This document shows, piece after piece, positions 21,265-30,582 of a DNA stretch of 64,000 nt. Under the pieces are notes generated by a model. It made no database searches. It worked only from the letters and a program-made list of their open reading frames with translations, and was not told the origin of the DNA. Origin of the DNA: Candidatus Kinetoplastibacterium oncopeltii TCC290E (GTDB lineage Bacteria; Pseudomonadota; Gammaproteobacteria; Burkholderiales; Burkholderiaceae_B). Within the stretch, counting starts at the first letter, position 1. The number at the start of each line of letters is the position of its first letter. The stretch covers positions 434,001 to 498,000 of the forward strand of contig NC_020299.1 in NCBI RefSeq assembly GCF_000340865.1, written 5' to 3'. Position numbers and translations under genes: made by a program.

Positions 21265-22016
21265 CTATCTAACTCTCCAAGTTCTGATTTAATAATTTCT
21301 GATAAAGAAAAAGCATCTTTTTTAAACATTCTTTTTCTTTCATATTGCAATTCTTCAATTTTTAATAATTCAATACGTGGTGTATAATCTATACAGATAT
21401 CATTCATATCTATCATTTCTATTTTTTTATTTTTGGACCTTAATAGATTCTGTAATGTGATATATCTTGGCTTATTTAGATTGAGATCAGCTATAATAAC
21501 AGCAGGCAACTTGGTACTAATCATATCAGTACCATTGTCTAGTTCTCTTATTGCAATCAAATTATCAATACAGATATTTATATTACTAACGAAATTTATT
21601 TGAGGCCAACCTAATAAACTACTTAATATTTGCCCAGTCTGACATGAATCATCATCGATAGCTTGTTTTCCCAAGATGACTATTTTAGGAAATTCTTTAT
21701 CAACGATATGCTTTATTGCTTTTGCTACAGATAGTGGTTGCAAATTAAATTTAGATTCTATTAAAATGCCCCTATCTGCACCCATAGCCATAGCAGTTTT
21801 TAAAATATCTTTACTATTAATATCACCACAAGATAAAGCTACGATTTCATCAACAAATCCTTTCTCTTTAAGAATTATTGCTTCTTCTAGAGCAACTTCA
21901 TCAAAAGGATTCATGGATAATTTAGAATTTTCTGAATTGATTGTTGAACAATCATTATTAATTTCTATTTTAGTATTATGATCAATTACAGATTTAACAG
22001 TTACTAATACTTTCAT
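21261..22016 (-). CDS. etfB: Electron transfer flavoprotein beta subunit
   Basis: A 251-residue AMP-binding ETF subunit. Typical segments are MKVLVTVKSVIDHNTKIEI, MNPFDEVALEEAIILKEKG, GADRGILIES, and VILGKQAIDDDSCQTGQILSSLLGWPQINFV. The chosen ATG has AGGTG 5 bases upstream; a TTG immediately before it is in frame but unneeded. The 3' end overlaps etfA by 4 bases and the HDAC-like gene ends 19 bases upstream, so the three are probably one operon. Confidence 0.95.
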   Translation of the reverse strand: MKVLVTVKSVIDHNTKIEINNDCSTINSENSKLSMNPFDEVALEEAIILKEKGFVDEIVALSCGDINSKDILKTAMAMGADRGILIESKFNLQPLSVAKAIKHIVDKEFPKIVILGKQAIDDDSCQTGQILSSLLGWPQINFVSNINICIDNLIAIRELDNGTDMISTKLPAVIIADLNLNKPRYITLQNLLRSKNKKIEMIDMNDICIDYTPRIELLKIEELQYERKRMFKKDAFSLSEIIKSELGELDR

Positions 22017-22035
22017 CAATACACCTAAAAAATAA

Positions 22036-22962
22036 CTATATTTTAGCTAAAGAACGTATATGCAAAACAGCACTACGTCCTAAAGATGACATATCATATC
22101 CTCCCTCCAAGAAACTAACTATTCTATTAGAAGAATATTTTTCAGACATATTTACTAATATATCAGTGATCCACTTATAATCAGATTCATGAAGATTTAA
22201 CTGTCCCATATCATCTTCCCTATGGGCATCAAATCCAGCAGATATTAATATCAATTCTGGTCTATAAGATTCTATGGCTGGCACCCATTTACTACTTACT
22301 ATGTCTCTTATAAATGCACCATCTGCATAAGCTTCAACAGGTATATTACACATATTTGCACTATAAATTAGTTTGGTGTCAGGATAAAATGGATGTTGAA
22401 AAAAGCTGCACATTAATACAGATGGATCATTTGCAAATATCTCTTCTGTTCCATTACCATGATGTACATCAAAATCTATGATAGCTAATCTTTTCAAGTT
22501 ATACTTGCTTATAGCATATCTTGCCGCTATAGCGATATTGTTAAAAAAACATGATCCCATAGCCCTATTACTGCAAGCATGATGTCCAGGAGGTCTTGTT
22601 GCACAAAATGCATTGTTCACATGTTTATTAAATACTGAATCTATTGCAAATAAACCAACTCCGGCAGAATAAAAAGCAGCGTCCAAAGTATAATAATTCA
22701 TAATAGTATCCATATCTATATAATAGTAACTACCTTCCTTAGGACTATGACTACGTAAATAATTAAGATAATCTATAGTATGAACTCTTAGAATATCTTT
22801 ATCTGAAGCACTTGAAGAGCTATGACAATTAATTATGTATGGCATTACACCACTCATAATTAATTGATCAGAAATTGCATCGATTCTTTTAGGGCTATCA
22901 GGATGTAAAACGCCCATTTCATGTAAGTAACTAGCAGGATGAGTGATATACATCGTATCCAT
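22036..22962 (-). CDS. Histone deacetylase-family amidohydrolase
   Basis: A 308-residue zinc-dependent deacetylase of the HDAC/AcuC/APAH superfamily. The active-site parts are visible: CATRPPGHHACSNRAMGSCFFNNIA (general-base His pair), LAIIDFDVHHGNGTEEIF (zinc Asp and His), and LILISAGFDAHREDDMGQLNL (zinc Asp). In bacteria such enzymes act on acetyl-lysine proteins or acetylpolyamines; the substrate here is unknown. Its position upstream of etfBA suggests co-transcription. An acs gene with the conserved acetylation-site region also lies in this window, so protein deacetylation is a possible role (inference only). Confidence 0.88.
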   Translation of the reverse strand: MDTMYITHPASYLHEMGVLHPDSPKRIDAISDQLIMSGVMPYIINCHSSSSASDKDILRVHTIDYLNYLRSHSPKEGSYYYIDMDTIMNYYTLDAAFYSAGVGLFAIDSVFNKHVNNAFCATRPPGHHACSNRAMGSCFFNNIAIAARYAISKYNLKRLAIIDFDVHHGNGTEEIFANDPSVLMCSFFQHPFYPDTKLIYSANMCNIPVEAYADGAFIRDIVSSKWVPAIESYRPELILISAGFDAHREDDMGQLNLHESDYKWITDILVNMSEKYSSNRIVSFLEGGYDMSSLGRSAVLHIRSLAKI

Positions 22963-23220
22963 AAAAATATATTTTTACCAGATTTTGAAATTTATAAAAT
23001 AGTCAAATTCATCTTATCAAAATACTACTACAATTATCTTCTAGAATATAATTTATATAATACAATAGAAGATTAATTAAATTACGAGCCTTATAATAAG
23101 CAAAAGCATTTTACTAGTATCTTAATAAAAACATATAATAAATATCTATTTTTCGTGCTTTAAAAATACTAAAGATTAAATCTATTGATTATATAGATAT
23201 AATCTAATTTATTTAATAAA
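22963..23220. other. Non-coding gap between the HDAC-like gene and the ihfB terminator
   Basis: Very AT-rich sequence (about 260 bases before the terminator) with no reading frame or remnant that I recognise. It should hold the promoter of the HDAC-etfBA operon at its left end. In free-living relatives genes for envelope heptose synthesis and LapB-type proteins often follow ihfB, and no trace of them was seen. Confidence 0.4.
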
Positions 23221-23261
23221 TAAAAACACACAGTACCATACTGTATATGAATACTGTGTGT
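23221..23261 (-). terminator. Intrinsic terminator after ihfB
   Basis: A perfect 10-bp stem ACACACAGTA / TACTGTGTGT (23226-23235 and 23252-23261) encloses a 16-base loop with its own short ACTGTAT pairing. On the reverse strand it is followed by TTTTTATTTATT. It lies about 40 bases after the ihfB stop and probably ends the aromatic/rpsA/ihfB supraoperon. A short T-run on the other side makes it possibly bidirectional. Confidence 0.8.
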
Positions 23262-23299
23262 TTTAAAAGATCAGCAATGCTACAAATATTCTTACAAAT

Positions 23300-23602
23300 C
23301 TATTTTTTTCCTACGCTTAATTTATTCCTTAAAAGCTTACTCGGTCTAAAACATGGCACTAATCGGTCAGAAACAAAAATAGCCTCTCCTGATCTTGGAT
23401 TACGAGCAATTCTAGAACATCTCTTGGCTGTAAAAAAACTTCCAAAACCACGTATCTCTATACGCTTTTCTGATGCAAAACAATCCTCAAATATATCAAG
23501 AATAGCTTTCATTGCTCGTTCCAGGTCATGAATAGATATATAATCTAATCTGCTGGACAACGCATTTAACAAATCGATCTTCTTCAAAGAATCAGCCGTC
23601 AT
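23300..23602 (-). CDS. ihfB: Integration host factor beta subunit
   Basis: A 100-residue DNA-bending protein of the HU/IHF family. The segments [28 protein letters not shown] hold the beta-arm with the intercalating-proline region (RNPRSG). The N-terminal [14 protein letters not shown] and dimerisation helices precede it. The position immediately after rpsA, here with an 11-base overlap, is typical for ihfB/himD and separates it from ihfA and HU. Confidence 0.93.
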   Translation of the reverse strand: MTADSLKKIDLLNALSSRLDYISIHDLERAMKAILDIFEDCFASEKRIEIRGFGSFFTAKRCSRIARNPRSGEAIFVSDRLVPCFRPSKLLRNKLSVGKK

Positions 23603-25304
23603 TACGTTGTTGATCTAGTTTCTCTTTTAACAATGCTCCGAGGTTAGTGGTTCCTGAAGATGCACTAGCGTCTGACATTCTTTGAATTACATCAGCTGTA
23701 TCAATAGTATCCCTAGCTTTAACTGATAATTGTATAGAACGAGTCTTTCTATCTACATTAATAATAAGAGCCTCTATACTATCACCAACTTTTAATACTG
23801 AAGTTGCATCTTCAATACGACCAGAAGAAATTTCAGAAGAACGCAGATAACCATCGACATCTAAAGAAAGATTAACAATAGCTCCTTTAGGATCTACTGA
23901 TTTCACTGTGCCATGGACAGTTGCTCCCTTATCATGAGATGATACGAAGTTTTGAAATGGATCACCTTCAAGTTGTTTAACTCCTAAGGAAATGCGTTCT
24001 TTAGCTGTGTCTATACCAAGAACAATTGCTTCTATTTCATCTCCTTTCTTAAGGTTTCTTACCGTTTCTTCTCCATTATCCATCCATGATAAATCTGACA
24101 GATGTACTAAACCGTCGATTCCACCAGGAAGACCAACAAAAACGCCAAAATCTGTTATAGATTTAATAGCTCCTTTAACTTTGTCGCCTTTTTTAAAGTT
24201 TACAGCAAATTCTTCCCAAGGATTAGGACGACACTGCTTCATTCCAAGAGATATACGACGTCTATCTTCATCTATCTCTAAAACCATTACTTCTACTTCT
24301 TCCCCTAGAGTAACTACTTTGCGTGGATCGACATTTTTATTAGTCCAGTCCATTTCCGATACGTGGACTAATCCTTCTATGCCCGACTCAACCTCTACAA
24401 ATGCACCGTAATCAGTTAGATTAGTAATTTTTCCAAATAAACGAGTTCCTTGCGGATAACGACGAGCTAAATCTACCCAAGGATCCTCTCCTAACTGTTT
24501 AACTCCTAGTGATACGCGATTTTTCTCTTGATCAAATTTTAATACCTTAGCTTCTATTTCTTGGCAAACTTGCAAAACCTCAGAAGGATGTCTTACACGA
24601 CGCCAAGCCATATCTGTAATATGTAATAGACCGTCTATTCCTCCTAAATCTATAAAAGCACCATAGTCAGTAATATTCTTAACAACTCCCTTAACTACAG
24701 CCCCTTCGTATAAATTCTCTAAGAGTTTTTGACGCTCTTCTCCCATACTGGCCTCTAAAACCTGACGACGAGATAAAACTACATTGTTTCTCTTTCTGTC
24801 AAGTTTTATAACCTTAAACTCCATAGTTTTGCCTTCATATGGAGTTGTGTCTTTAACAGGGCGCAAATCAACCAAAGAACCAGGCAAGAATGCACGAATT
24901 CCATTAGTCATTACAGTAAGGCCTCCCTTGACCTTGCCTGTAATAGATCCTGTGATAAGCTCTCCACTTTCTAAAGCTTGTTCTAATTTTAACCAAGCAG
25001 ACAAACGTTTTGCACGATCACGTGATAGGACGGTGTCTCCATAACCATTCTCTAAAGAATCAATGGCAACAGAAACAAAATCTCCTTGGCTAACTTCTAG
25101 CTCACCTTTATCATCCAGAAACTCTTCTATAGGGATGAGAGCCTCTGATTTAAGGCCCGCATTTACAACAACGAAATTATGATCAATACGCACAACTTCA
25201 GCACTGATAACTTCGCCTGATTTCATATCTTGTTTTTTAAGACTTTCTGCAAATAAATCAGCGAAACTTTCTCTGCCAAATGTGATTGAGGAAAATGATG
25301 ACAT
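23592..25304 (-). CDS. rpsA: 30S ribosomal protein S1
   Basis: A 570-residue protein with six S1 RNA-binding repeats, e.g. [72 protein letters not shown] and [35 protein letters not shown]. It binds mRNA to the ribosome and is needed for initiation on structured leaders. It is full length. It overlaps ihfB and lies 93 bases downstream of cmk; the gap holds a palindromic repeat that may belong to its leader. Confidence 0.98.
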   Translation of the reverse strand: MSSFSSITFGRESFADLFAESLKKQDMKSGEVISAEVVRIDHNFVVVNAGLKSEALIPIEEFLDDKGELEVSQGDFVSVAIDSLENGYGDTVLSRDRAKRLSAWLKLEQALESGELITGSITGKVKGGLTVMTNGIRAFLPGSLVDLRPVKDTTPYEGKTMEFKVIKLDRKRNNVVLSRRQVLEASMGEERQKLLENLYEGAVVKGVVKNITDYGAFIDLGGIDGLLHITDMAWRRVRHPSEVLQVCQEIEAKVLKFDQEKNRVSLGVKQLGEDPWVDLARRYPQGTRLFGKITNLTDYGAFVEVESGIEGLVHVSEMDWTNKNVDPRKVVTLGEEVEVMVLEIDEDRRRISLGMKQCRPNPWEEFAVNFKKGDKVKGAIKSITDFGVFVGLPGGIDGLVHLSDLSWMDNGEETVRNLKKGDEIEAIVLGIDTAKERISLGVKQLEGDPFQNFVSSHDKGATVHGTVKSVDPKGAIVNLSLDVDGYLRSSEISSGRIEDATSVLKVGDSIEALIINVDRKTRSIQLSVKARDTIDTADVIQRMSDASASSGTTNLGALLKEKLDQQRNDG

Positions 25305-25315
25305 GGGTTGTTAAT

Positions 25316-25333
25316 CCATATGGCCATATGGCC
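25316..25333. repeat. Tandem palindrome in the rpsA leader
   Basis: CCATATGGCCATATGGCC, made of two adjacent copies of the 8-bp palindrome CCATATGG; the outer 16 bases are also self-complementary. It lies 12 bases upstream of the rpsA ATG on its coding strand. A small ACCG...CGGT hairpin followed by TTTTT lies just before it (about 25339-25357). It could be an mRNA structure controlling S1 synthesis, by analogy with S1 autoregulation in other bacteria; this is inference. Confidence 0.45.
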
Positions 25334-25397
25334 AAAGTAAAAACCGATTAAAACGGTAGTTTAAAATACCTAATAATATAATAAAAAATTTAAGTAA

Positions 25398-26078
25398 TTA
25401 ATTATAACTAGGGCCGAATTTATATTTATATAAATCTAATATAATACCTAATGTTTGTTTAATATCCAAGACAGAGCTATCTACAACATGTGCGTCTAAA
25501 GCGGGCACAAGCGGTGAATGTAGGCGTCTAGCATCACGCTCATCTCTCTCGCTGATATTATCCATTATACTCATGATATTAACAATATTACCTTTGTTAA
25601 TCAACTGGTTATATCTTCTTTGTGCTCTTATTGATATATCAGCTGTTAAAAAAATTTTTAACGAGGCATAAGGAAAAACAACCGTTCCCATATCACGACC
25701 ATCTGCTACTAAACCTGGGTAAGATAAAAAACTTCTCTGTTTTTTTAGCAAAGTTTGCCTAACGTTATGATCTGTAGCTAATATAGAAGCTATTCTACTA
25801 ATTTCTTCAGTACGAATTTTTTCACTGACAATCAAGCTATCAATATATATCTCTCCTTCCCTAAGAGATATTTCTAAATTTCTTGCTAATTTATTAATAC
25901 TCTCAAAATCGTTAACCGATATATTGCTTTCTATAACTGCAAAAGCTAGAGCTCTATATATAGACCCACTATCAAGTAATAACCACCCTAATTTTTTGCT
26001 TATTATTCTTGCAATAGTTCCCTTTCCAGAAGCAGTTGGTCCATCTATTGTAATTATAGGTGGTAATTTAATACTCAA
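25398..26078 (-). CDS. cmk: Cytidylate kinase
   Basis: A 226-residue kinase phosphorylating CMP and dCMP. The P-loop is at residues ~12-21 (DGPTASGKGTIARI). LGWLLLDSGSIYRALAF is the CMP-binding part, and VADGRDMGTVVFPYASLKIFLTADISIRAQRRY holds the CMP-binding Arg-Asp and the lid. There is no ATG before the P-loop; the frame starts with TTG at 26078, preceded by GGGTGAG. A 10-codon upstream frame starting at ATG 26107 ends in a TGA that overlaps this TTG. It follows aroA in the conserved aroA-cmk-rpsA order. Confidence 0.94.
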   Translation of the reverse strand: MSIKLPPIITIDGPTASGKGTIARIISKKLGWLLLDSGSIYRALAFAVIESNISVNDFESINKLARNLEISLREGEIYIDSLIVSEKIRTEEISRIASILATDHNVRQTLLKKQRSFLSYPGLVADGRDMGTVVFPYASLKIFLTADISIRAQRRYNQLINKGNIVNIMSIMDNISERDERDARRLHSPLVPALDAHVVDSSVLDIKQTLGIILDLYKYKFGPSYN

Positions 26079-26119
26079 CTTAACTCACCCAAATGTTTAT
26101 TATTCATAATAAATATAAA

Positions 26120-27463
26120 TTATCTTTGCGTAAATATAATTTCATTATAGATACTAAAGTAATTCGGAAATGTCTTATTAACACAAGAAGGATTCATAAT
26201 TTTAACCTTTGTATTGCCAAATGTTGCTAAAGAAAAACACATCGCCATACGATGATCATCCCATGTATCAATGCTCACTTCTTCCGGCCATTTAGATATG
26301 TCTATAGGGTCTATAGAAATCCAATCTTCTCCTGATTCTACTTTAACACCAAATTTGCTTAGTTCTGTATGCATTGCATGAATGCGATCAGTCTCTTTTA
26401 CTCTCCAGCTGCCTATATTCCTAAGGAAACATTTACCATCTGCATACAAAGCTAACACAGCCGCAGTCATCGCAGCATCTGGTATCATATTAAAGTCTAT
26501 ATCAAATGACTTTAGTTTTTTACCAGAAGAGACAAGAAAGCCTGATGATTCTATATAGCTATCATAAATTTTAATATCAGCACCCATCTCTGCTAACACC
26601 TTGGAAAAAGCCACATCACCCTGTATACTATCATGCCCTATGCCATTAACACGGACAGGTCCTCCTCCAATGGCTCCAAGAGCAAGAAAATATGATGCTG
26701 ATGATGCATCACCTTCTATAAGAATCTTGCCAGGACTTTTATAACTAGAAAGCCTGTCTATAACAAACCTATTAGATGAGTCATTTTCTACATTGACCCC
26801 AAATTTACGCATAAGATTCAGTGTTATATCTATATAAGGCTTGGAAATCAATTTACCTACAATCTCTATAGTTAATGAATTATTTATTTTCTTAACTAAA
26901 ATGGGAGAGGCTATTAATAAAGCAGTTAAGAACTGGCTAGAAACGGATCCATTCACAAAAATATGATTTGATCCATTATGAATAAACGGCTTTATTTCCA
27001 AAGGAGGATAACCATTTTTTTCAATGTAATTTATATTACAACCTAAAGTTCTAAGAGAATCTACTAAATCTGCAATAGGTCGTTCATGCATTCTTGGTAC
27101 ACCAGAAATAATATAATTTCCATTCATAAAAGATAAAGCAGCAACTATAGGACGGAAAGCAGTACCTGCATTCCCTAAAAATAAATTGTTACACTTTTTA
27201 TTAAAATCATCCCTACCAATAATCTCTATACAGTCTTGAGATTTACGATATATTTGAATACCTAGATCTATCAAGGTATCTATCATTACATTTGTATCAT
27301 CGGAATATAATAAACCTTTAATTTCTGTTAAATCATCACATGATAGAGCAGATATCAATAAAACACGGTTTGAAATACTTTTTGAGCCAGGTAAAATCAC
27401 ATCACCTTTGGCACCACAATATCTATTTAAATACAAATAAGGTTGCAAAGTCGTCTTATTCAT
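26120..27463 (-). CDS. aroA: 3-phosphoshikimate 1-carboxyvinyltransferase (EPSP synthase)
   Basis: A 447-residue enzyme joining shikimate-3-phosphate and PEP in the aromatic pathway. Motifs are LPGSKSISNRVLLISAL (PEP-site Lys), LFLGNAGTAFRPIVAALSF, GNYIISGVPRMHERPIADLVDSL, and the C-terminal RVKETDRIHAMHTELSKFGVKVE and WDDHRMAMCFSLATF. All look intact. Its 5' end overlaps tyrA by 8 bases and it is followed by cmk. Confidence 0.97.
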   Translation of the reverse strand: MNKTTLQPYLYLNRYCGAKGDVILPGSKSISNRVLLISALSCDDLTEIKGLLYSDDTNVMIDTLIDLGIQIYRKSQDCIEIIGRDDFNKKCNNLFLGNAGTAFRPIVAALSFMNGNYIISGVPRMHERPIADLVDSLRTLGCNINYIEKNGYPPLEIKPFIHNGSNHIFVNGSVSSQFLTALLIASPILVKKINNSLTIEIVGKLISKPYIDITLNLMRKFGVNVENDSSNRFVIDRLSSYKSPGKILIEGDASSASYFLALGAIGGGPVRVNGIGHDSIQGDVAFSKVLAEMGADIKIYDSYIESSGFLVSSGKKLKSFDIDFNMIPDAAMTAAVLALYADGKCFLRNIGSWRVKETDRIHAMHTELSKFGVKVESGEDWISIDPIDISKWPEEVSIDTWDDHRMAMCFSLATFGNTKVKIMNPSCVNKTFPNYFSIYNEIIFTQR

Positions 27464-28370
27464 TAAAGTTATCCTTATTCCAACTGCGACGGGCTTGTGC
27501 TGCTCTTTCCAATATAATTCTTAAAGAATCTCTGTCATTACAATCAATAGCTTCCTCGGCCTGATTTATAATCTTACTAATTGCAGATAATTCTTCTTTA
27601 ATAAATATTTTATTAGAGAAGAAAATATCTAACCACATTTCTACAGAGCTTGCAGAAATACGTGTAAAATCTCTGAAACCACTGCCAGCTATTCTTAACC
27701 TTAAATCAGAATCTTCGGAGCTAGCAACTTGAGCCATATACATAGAAGATAAAAAATGAGGAATATGGCTAATAGATGCTAGCAAATGATCATGAGCCTT
27801 GGCACTCATAAGAATAACATTTGAGCCGCATAATTCCCAAGCTCGAGAAATTAACTCAATGTCCTTCTTAGTATTATTATACATGGGAGTAAGAATTACA
27901 TTTTGGCCAACAAATAAATTATCTATAGCAGCTTCTGGACCGCTTTTTTCCAAGCCTGCAATTGGATGACCAGGTACGAATTGACTAATCTGTTTTCCTA
28001 AAATGGATATAGCTATATTTATTACTTCTAATTTAGTACTACCGACGTCGGTTATTACAGTATTATCCCCTAAAAAAGGCTTTATTGATTTTAATAAATC
28101 AGATAAAAAACCTACAGGTGTAGACAATAATATAAAATCTGATTGTTTTGTAGCCTCATCAATGGTCATAAAATCATCAATTATTCCTAAATCACAAGCC
28201 CTAATCAATGAACTCTTATTACGACCAACACCAATGATATGTTTTGCGAAACCGGATTTTCTAGCTGCTAATGCAAAAGAACCACCTATAAGACCGACGC
28301 CGACTACAGTTATAGTGGAAAAAGACTTTGCGTAGCATAATGTTTCTTTGTCGTTATTAGAATTACTCAT
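27456..28370 (-). CDS. tyrA: Prephenate/arogenate dehydrogenase
   Basis: A ~304-residue NAD(P)-dependent enzyme of tyrosine synthesis. The Rossmann motif is VVGVGLIGGSFALAARKSG. The active-site His is in VPGHPIAGLEKSGPEAA, and SHIPHFLSS plus GSGFRDFTRISASSVEMW are typical. No ACT or chorismate mutase domain is fused. The ATG at 28370 immediately follows an in-frame GTG and overlaps no residue of hisC beyond its stop (TAGTGATG). It belongs to the serC-pheA-hisC-tyrA-aroA run. Confidence 0.95.
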   Translation of the reverse strand: MSNSNNDKETLCYAKSFSTITVVGVGLIGGSFALAARKSGFAKHIIGVGRNKSSLIRACDLGIIDDFMTIDEATKQSDFILLSTPVGFLSDLLKSIKPFLGDNTVITDVGSTKLEVINIAISILGKQISQFVPGHPIAGLEKSGPEAAIDNLFVGQNVILTPMYNNTKKDIELISRAWELCGSNVILMSAKAHDHLLASISHIPHFLSSMYMAQVASSEDSDLRLRIAGSGFRDFTRISASSVEMWLDIFFSNKIFIKEELSAISKIINQAEEAIDCNDRDSLRIILERAAQARRSWNKDNFNE

Positions 28371-28372
28371 CA

Positions 28373-29500
28373 CTATTTAAGAATCTCGCTCAAAGCTTTT
28401 ATAAAAAAATCATTATCTTCAGGTAATCCAATCGTTACGCGCAGCCATTCTGGCAGATCATATGAATCTACTGGACGAACAATCACACCAAGCCTCAATA
28501 AACTATAGTTAATAGATCTAGCATCACCTACACGAACCAAAACAAAATTTCCATAACTTTTAATATACTCCAGACCTAGTATTTCAAAGGCTTTGTATAT
28601 TTTTTTCTTTTCCACTTTATTTAATAAGCGACTTTTTTTAAGAAATTCATCATCCTCCAAAGAGGCAATAGCAGCGATCTGAGCTAATGAATTAACATTA
28701 AATGGTTGTCTAATTCTATTTAAAAAATCAGTAATATCTTTATCTGCAACAGAAAAACCAACACGTAGACCAGCAAGACCATATGCTTTAGAAAAAGTAC
28801 GACATACTATTAAATTAGGGTAATGTTTTATTAAACTAAAACTATCAAAATAAAGATCATCATCAAGATATTCGCTATATGCTTCATCTAAAATCACTAA
28901 AACACTTTTACCGTATTTTTCCCAAACATTATCCAAAAAATTTATAATTTTTTCTTTATCAACAAAAGTCCCTGTTGGATTGTTAGGATTAGCAATAAAA
29001 ATCAATCTAGTATCAGGTTCTATAGAATTAAACATAGCATCTAGATTATTACCGTAATTCACTGATGGGACAATAATATGTCTAGCACCCCTAGCTTGAG
29101 TAGCTAATTTATATACAGCAAAAGAATATTCTGAATAAATGGCAGAGGAATTGCGATCTAAAAAAGTCATAGATATCATCTCTAATATATCATTAGATCC
29201 GTTGCCTAAAGTAATACTTTCAAATGGAACATTATATTTTTTTGCTAAAATATCTTTCAAATTAAAACCATTTGAGTCTGGATAACGAAAAATTCCACTT
29301 GAATATTTTTCAATAACATTGGTAACTCTTCTTGATACTCCTAAAGGATTTTCATTTGAAGCTAATTTCACAATGTTTTTGATATCTATATCAAATTCAC
29401 GAGCTAACTCTTCTATAGGTTTACCGGCTTGATACGGAGATATTGCTTTAATGTAATCAGGTAAATATAATGATTTCTTGCTATCCATTTTGGAACTCAC
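28373..29500 (-). CDS. hisC: Histidinol-phosphate/aromatic amino acid aminotransferase
   Basis: A 375-residue class I PLP aminotransferase. Motifs are VKLASNENPLGVSRRV, TLGNGSNDILEMI, VILDEAYSEYLDD (Asp and Tyr binding PLP) and CRTFSKAYGLAGLRVGFSV (PLP Lys). Members in this aromatic cluster (HisC2/HisH_b type) usually transaminate both histidinol-phosphate and phenylpyruvate or hydroxyphenylpyruvate, so it can finish Phe and Tyr synthesis here. The GTG at 29500 overlaps the pheA stop as GTGA; an ATG at 29488 is an alternative start. Confidence 0.93.
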   Translation of the reverse strand: MSSKMDSKKSLYLPDYIKAISPYQAGKPIEELAREFDIDIKNIVKLASNENPLGVSRRVTNVIEKYSSGIFRYPDSNGFNLKDILAKKYNVPFESITLGNGSNDILEMISMTFLDRNSSAIYSEYSFAVYKLATQARGARHIIVPSVNYGNNLDAMFNSIEPDTRLIFIANPNNPTGTFVDKEKIINFLDNVWEKYGKSVLVILDEAYSEYLDDDLYFDSFSLIKHYPNLIVCRTFSKAYGLAGLRVGFSVADKDITDFLNRIRQPFNVNSLAQIAAIASLEDDEFLKKSRLLNKVEKKKIYKAFEILGLEYIKSYGNFVLVRVGDARSINYSLLRLGVIVRPVDSYDLPEWLRVTIGLPEDNDFFIKALSEILK

Positions 29501-30582
29501 TGTGCAGGATAAGATCCTAATAATTTAAAAAATGCTACGCTTGATTTTAATTTTTCTAAGGCTTTTGACACATTAGGCTCATCTTTATGTCCTAATATAT
29601 CTATATAAAAATAGTATTCCCATTGGCCTGTGCGTGCAGGTCTTGATTCGAAGCGAGTCATGGAAACAGAATTAGAAGCAAATGGTTCTATCATCTCATA
29701 AACTGCACATGCTCTATTAGGGACAGAAAGGATAAGACTAGTCTTATCTCTATAACTTGGCAATGGTTCAATATTACCCAAAGATACGAAACGAGTTCGA
29801 TTGTTGGCATCATCTTGTATCTTGTATGAAACAATAGATAGCTCCCATGCTTTAGATGCAGCTTCTCCTGCTATAGCAGCAATTTTATAATCTCTGGATG
29901 CTATACTGGCAGCTTCAGAGTTGCTAGATGCTGCTATTCTAACTAATCCAGGGTAGTTTTTATTTAACCACATCTGGCATTGTGCCAATGCTTGGGGGTG
30001 AGCCATAATTTTTTCAATACCATTCATGTTGCCATTTTTAGTTAATAAGCAATGATTGATAATAAGAGAACGCTCTCCCATAATTTTTAAATTTGTGCTA
30101 AGTAATAGATCTAAACTTCGATTTACAGCTCCCTCGATAGAATTTTCTATAGGAATAATGCATGCGTCAGCATTTCCTGTTTCAACAGCATGCACAACAT
30201 CATCGAATGATGAGCAAGGAAAACAATCAATAGTATGACCAAAATGCTCGAAAACAGCTTGTTCAGAGAATGAACCTTTAGGTCCCAGGTATGATATAGT
30301 CATTGGTTTTTCCAGATTACGGCATGCTGACATAATCTCAATCCATACTGACTCTATAGACTTATTCTGGAAAGGACCTTTATTAATTTTTTTTAGTTTA
30401 TCTATTACCTGAGATTCCCTCTCTGGTCGTAAAACAGGGCTGTTTATATGTAATTGGTGTTTGATTTTTCCTATTTCCACTACCACTTCAGATCTTTTAT
30501 TTAGCAAATCTAATATATGCTCATCCAGCTCATCTATCTTATCTCTTAATGGAGCCAATTTATACAACAATATATTATCCAT
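29497..30582 (-). CDS. pheA: Bifunctional chorismate mutase/prephenate dehydratase (P-protein)
   Basis: A 361-residue bifunctional enzyme of phenylalanine synthesis. The chorismate mutase domain (LAPLRDKIDELDEHILDLLNKR) covers residues 1-90. The prephenate dehydratase domain covers 95-275 (ISYLGPKGSFSEQAV, IPIENSIEGAVNRSLDLL, NNRTRFVSLG with the catalytic Thr). A C-terminal ACT domain follows. In the ACT domain the ESRP motif is kept, but the Gly-Ala-Leu motif reads Cys-Ala-Val (codons 29701-29709). The ATG at 30582 fits the family N-terminus (MDNILLYKLAPLRDKID) with GAG 7 bases upstream; a TTG 12 bases earlier is less likely. It overlaps serC and hisC. Confidence 0.95.
   Translation of the reverse strand: MDNILLYKLAPLRDKIDELDEHILDLLNKRSEVVVEIGKIKHQLHINSPVLRPERESQVIDKLKKINKGPFQNKSIESVWIEIMSACRNLEKPMTISYLGPKGSFSEQAVFEHFGHTIDCFPCSSFDDVVHAVETGNADACIIPIENSIEGAVNRSLDLLLSTNLKIMGERSLIINHCLLTKNGNMNGIEKIMAHPQALAQCQMWLNKNYPGLVRIAASSNSEAASIASRDYKIAAIAGEAASKAWELSIVSYKIQDDANNRTRFVSLGNIEPLPSYRDKTSLILSVPNRACAVYEMIEPFASNSVSMTRFESRPARTGQWEYYFYIDILGHKDEPNVSKALEKLKSSVAFFKLLGSYPAQ

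Noticed and set aside
23992..24411. 139-codon forward frame inside rpsA
   Set aside because: Antisense to repeated S1 domains, with repetitive composition that reflects those repeats.
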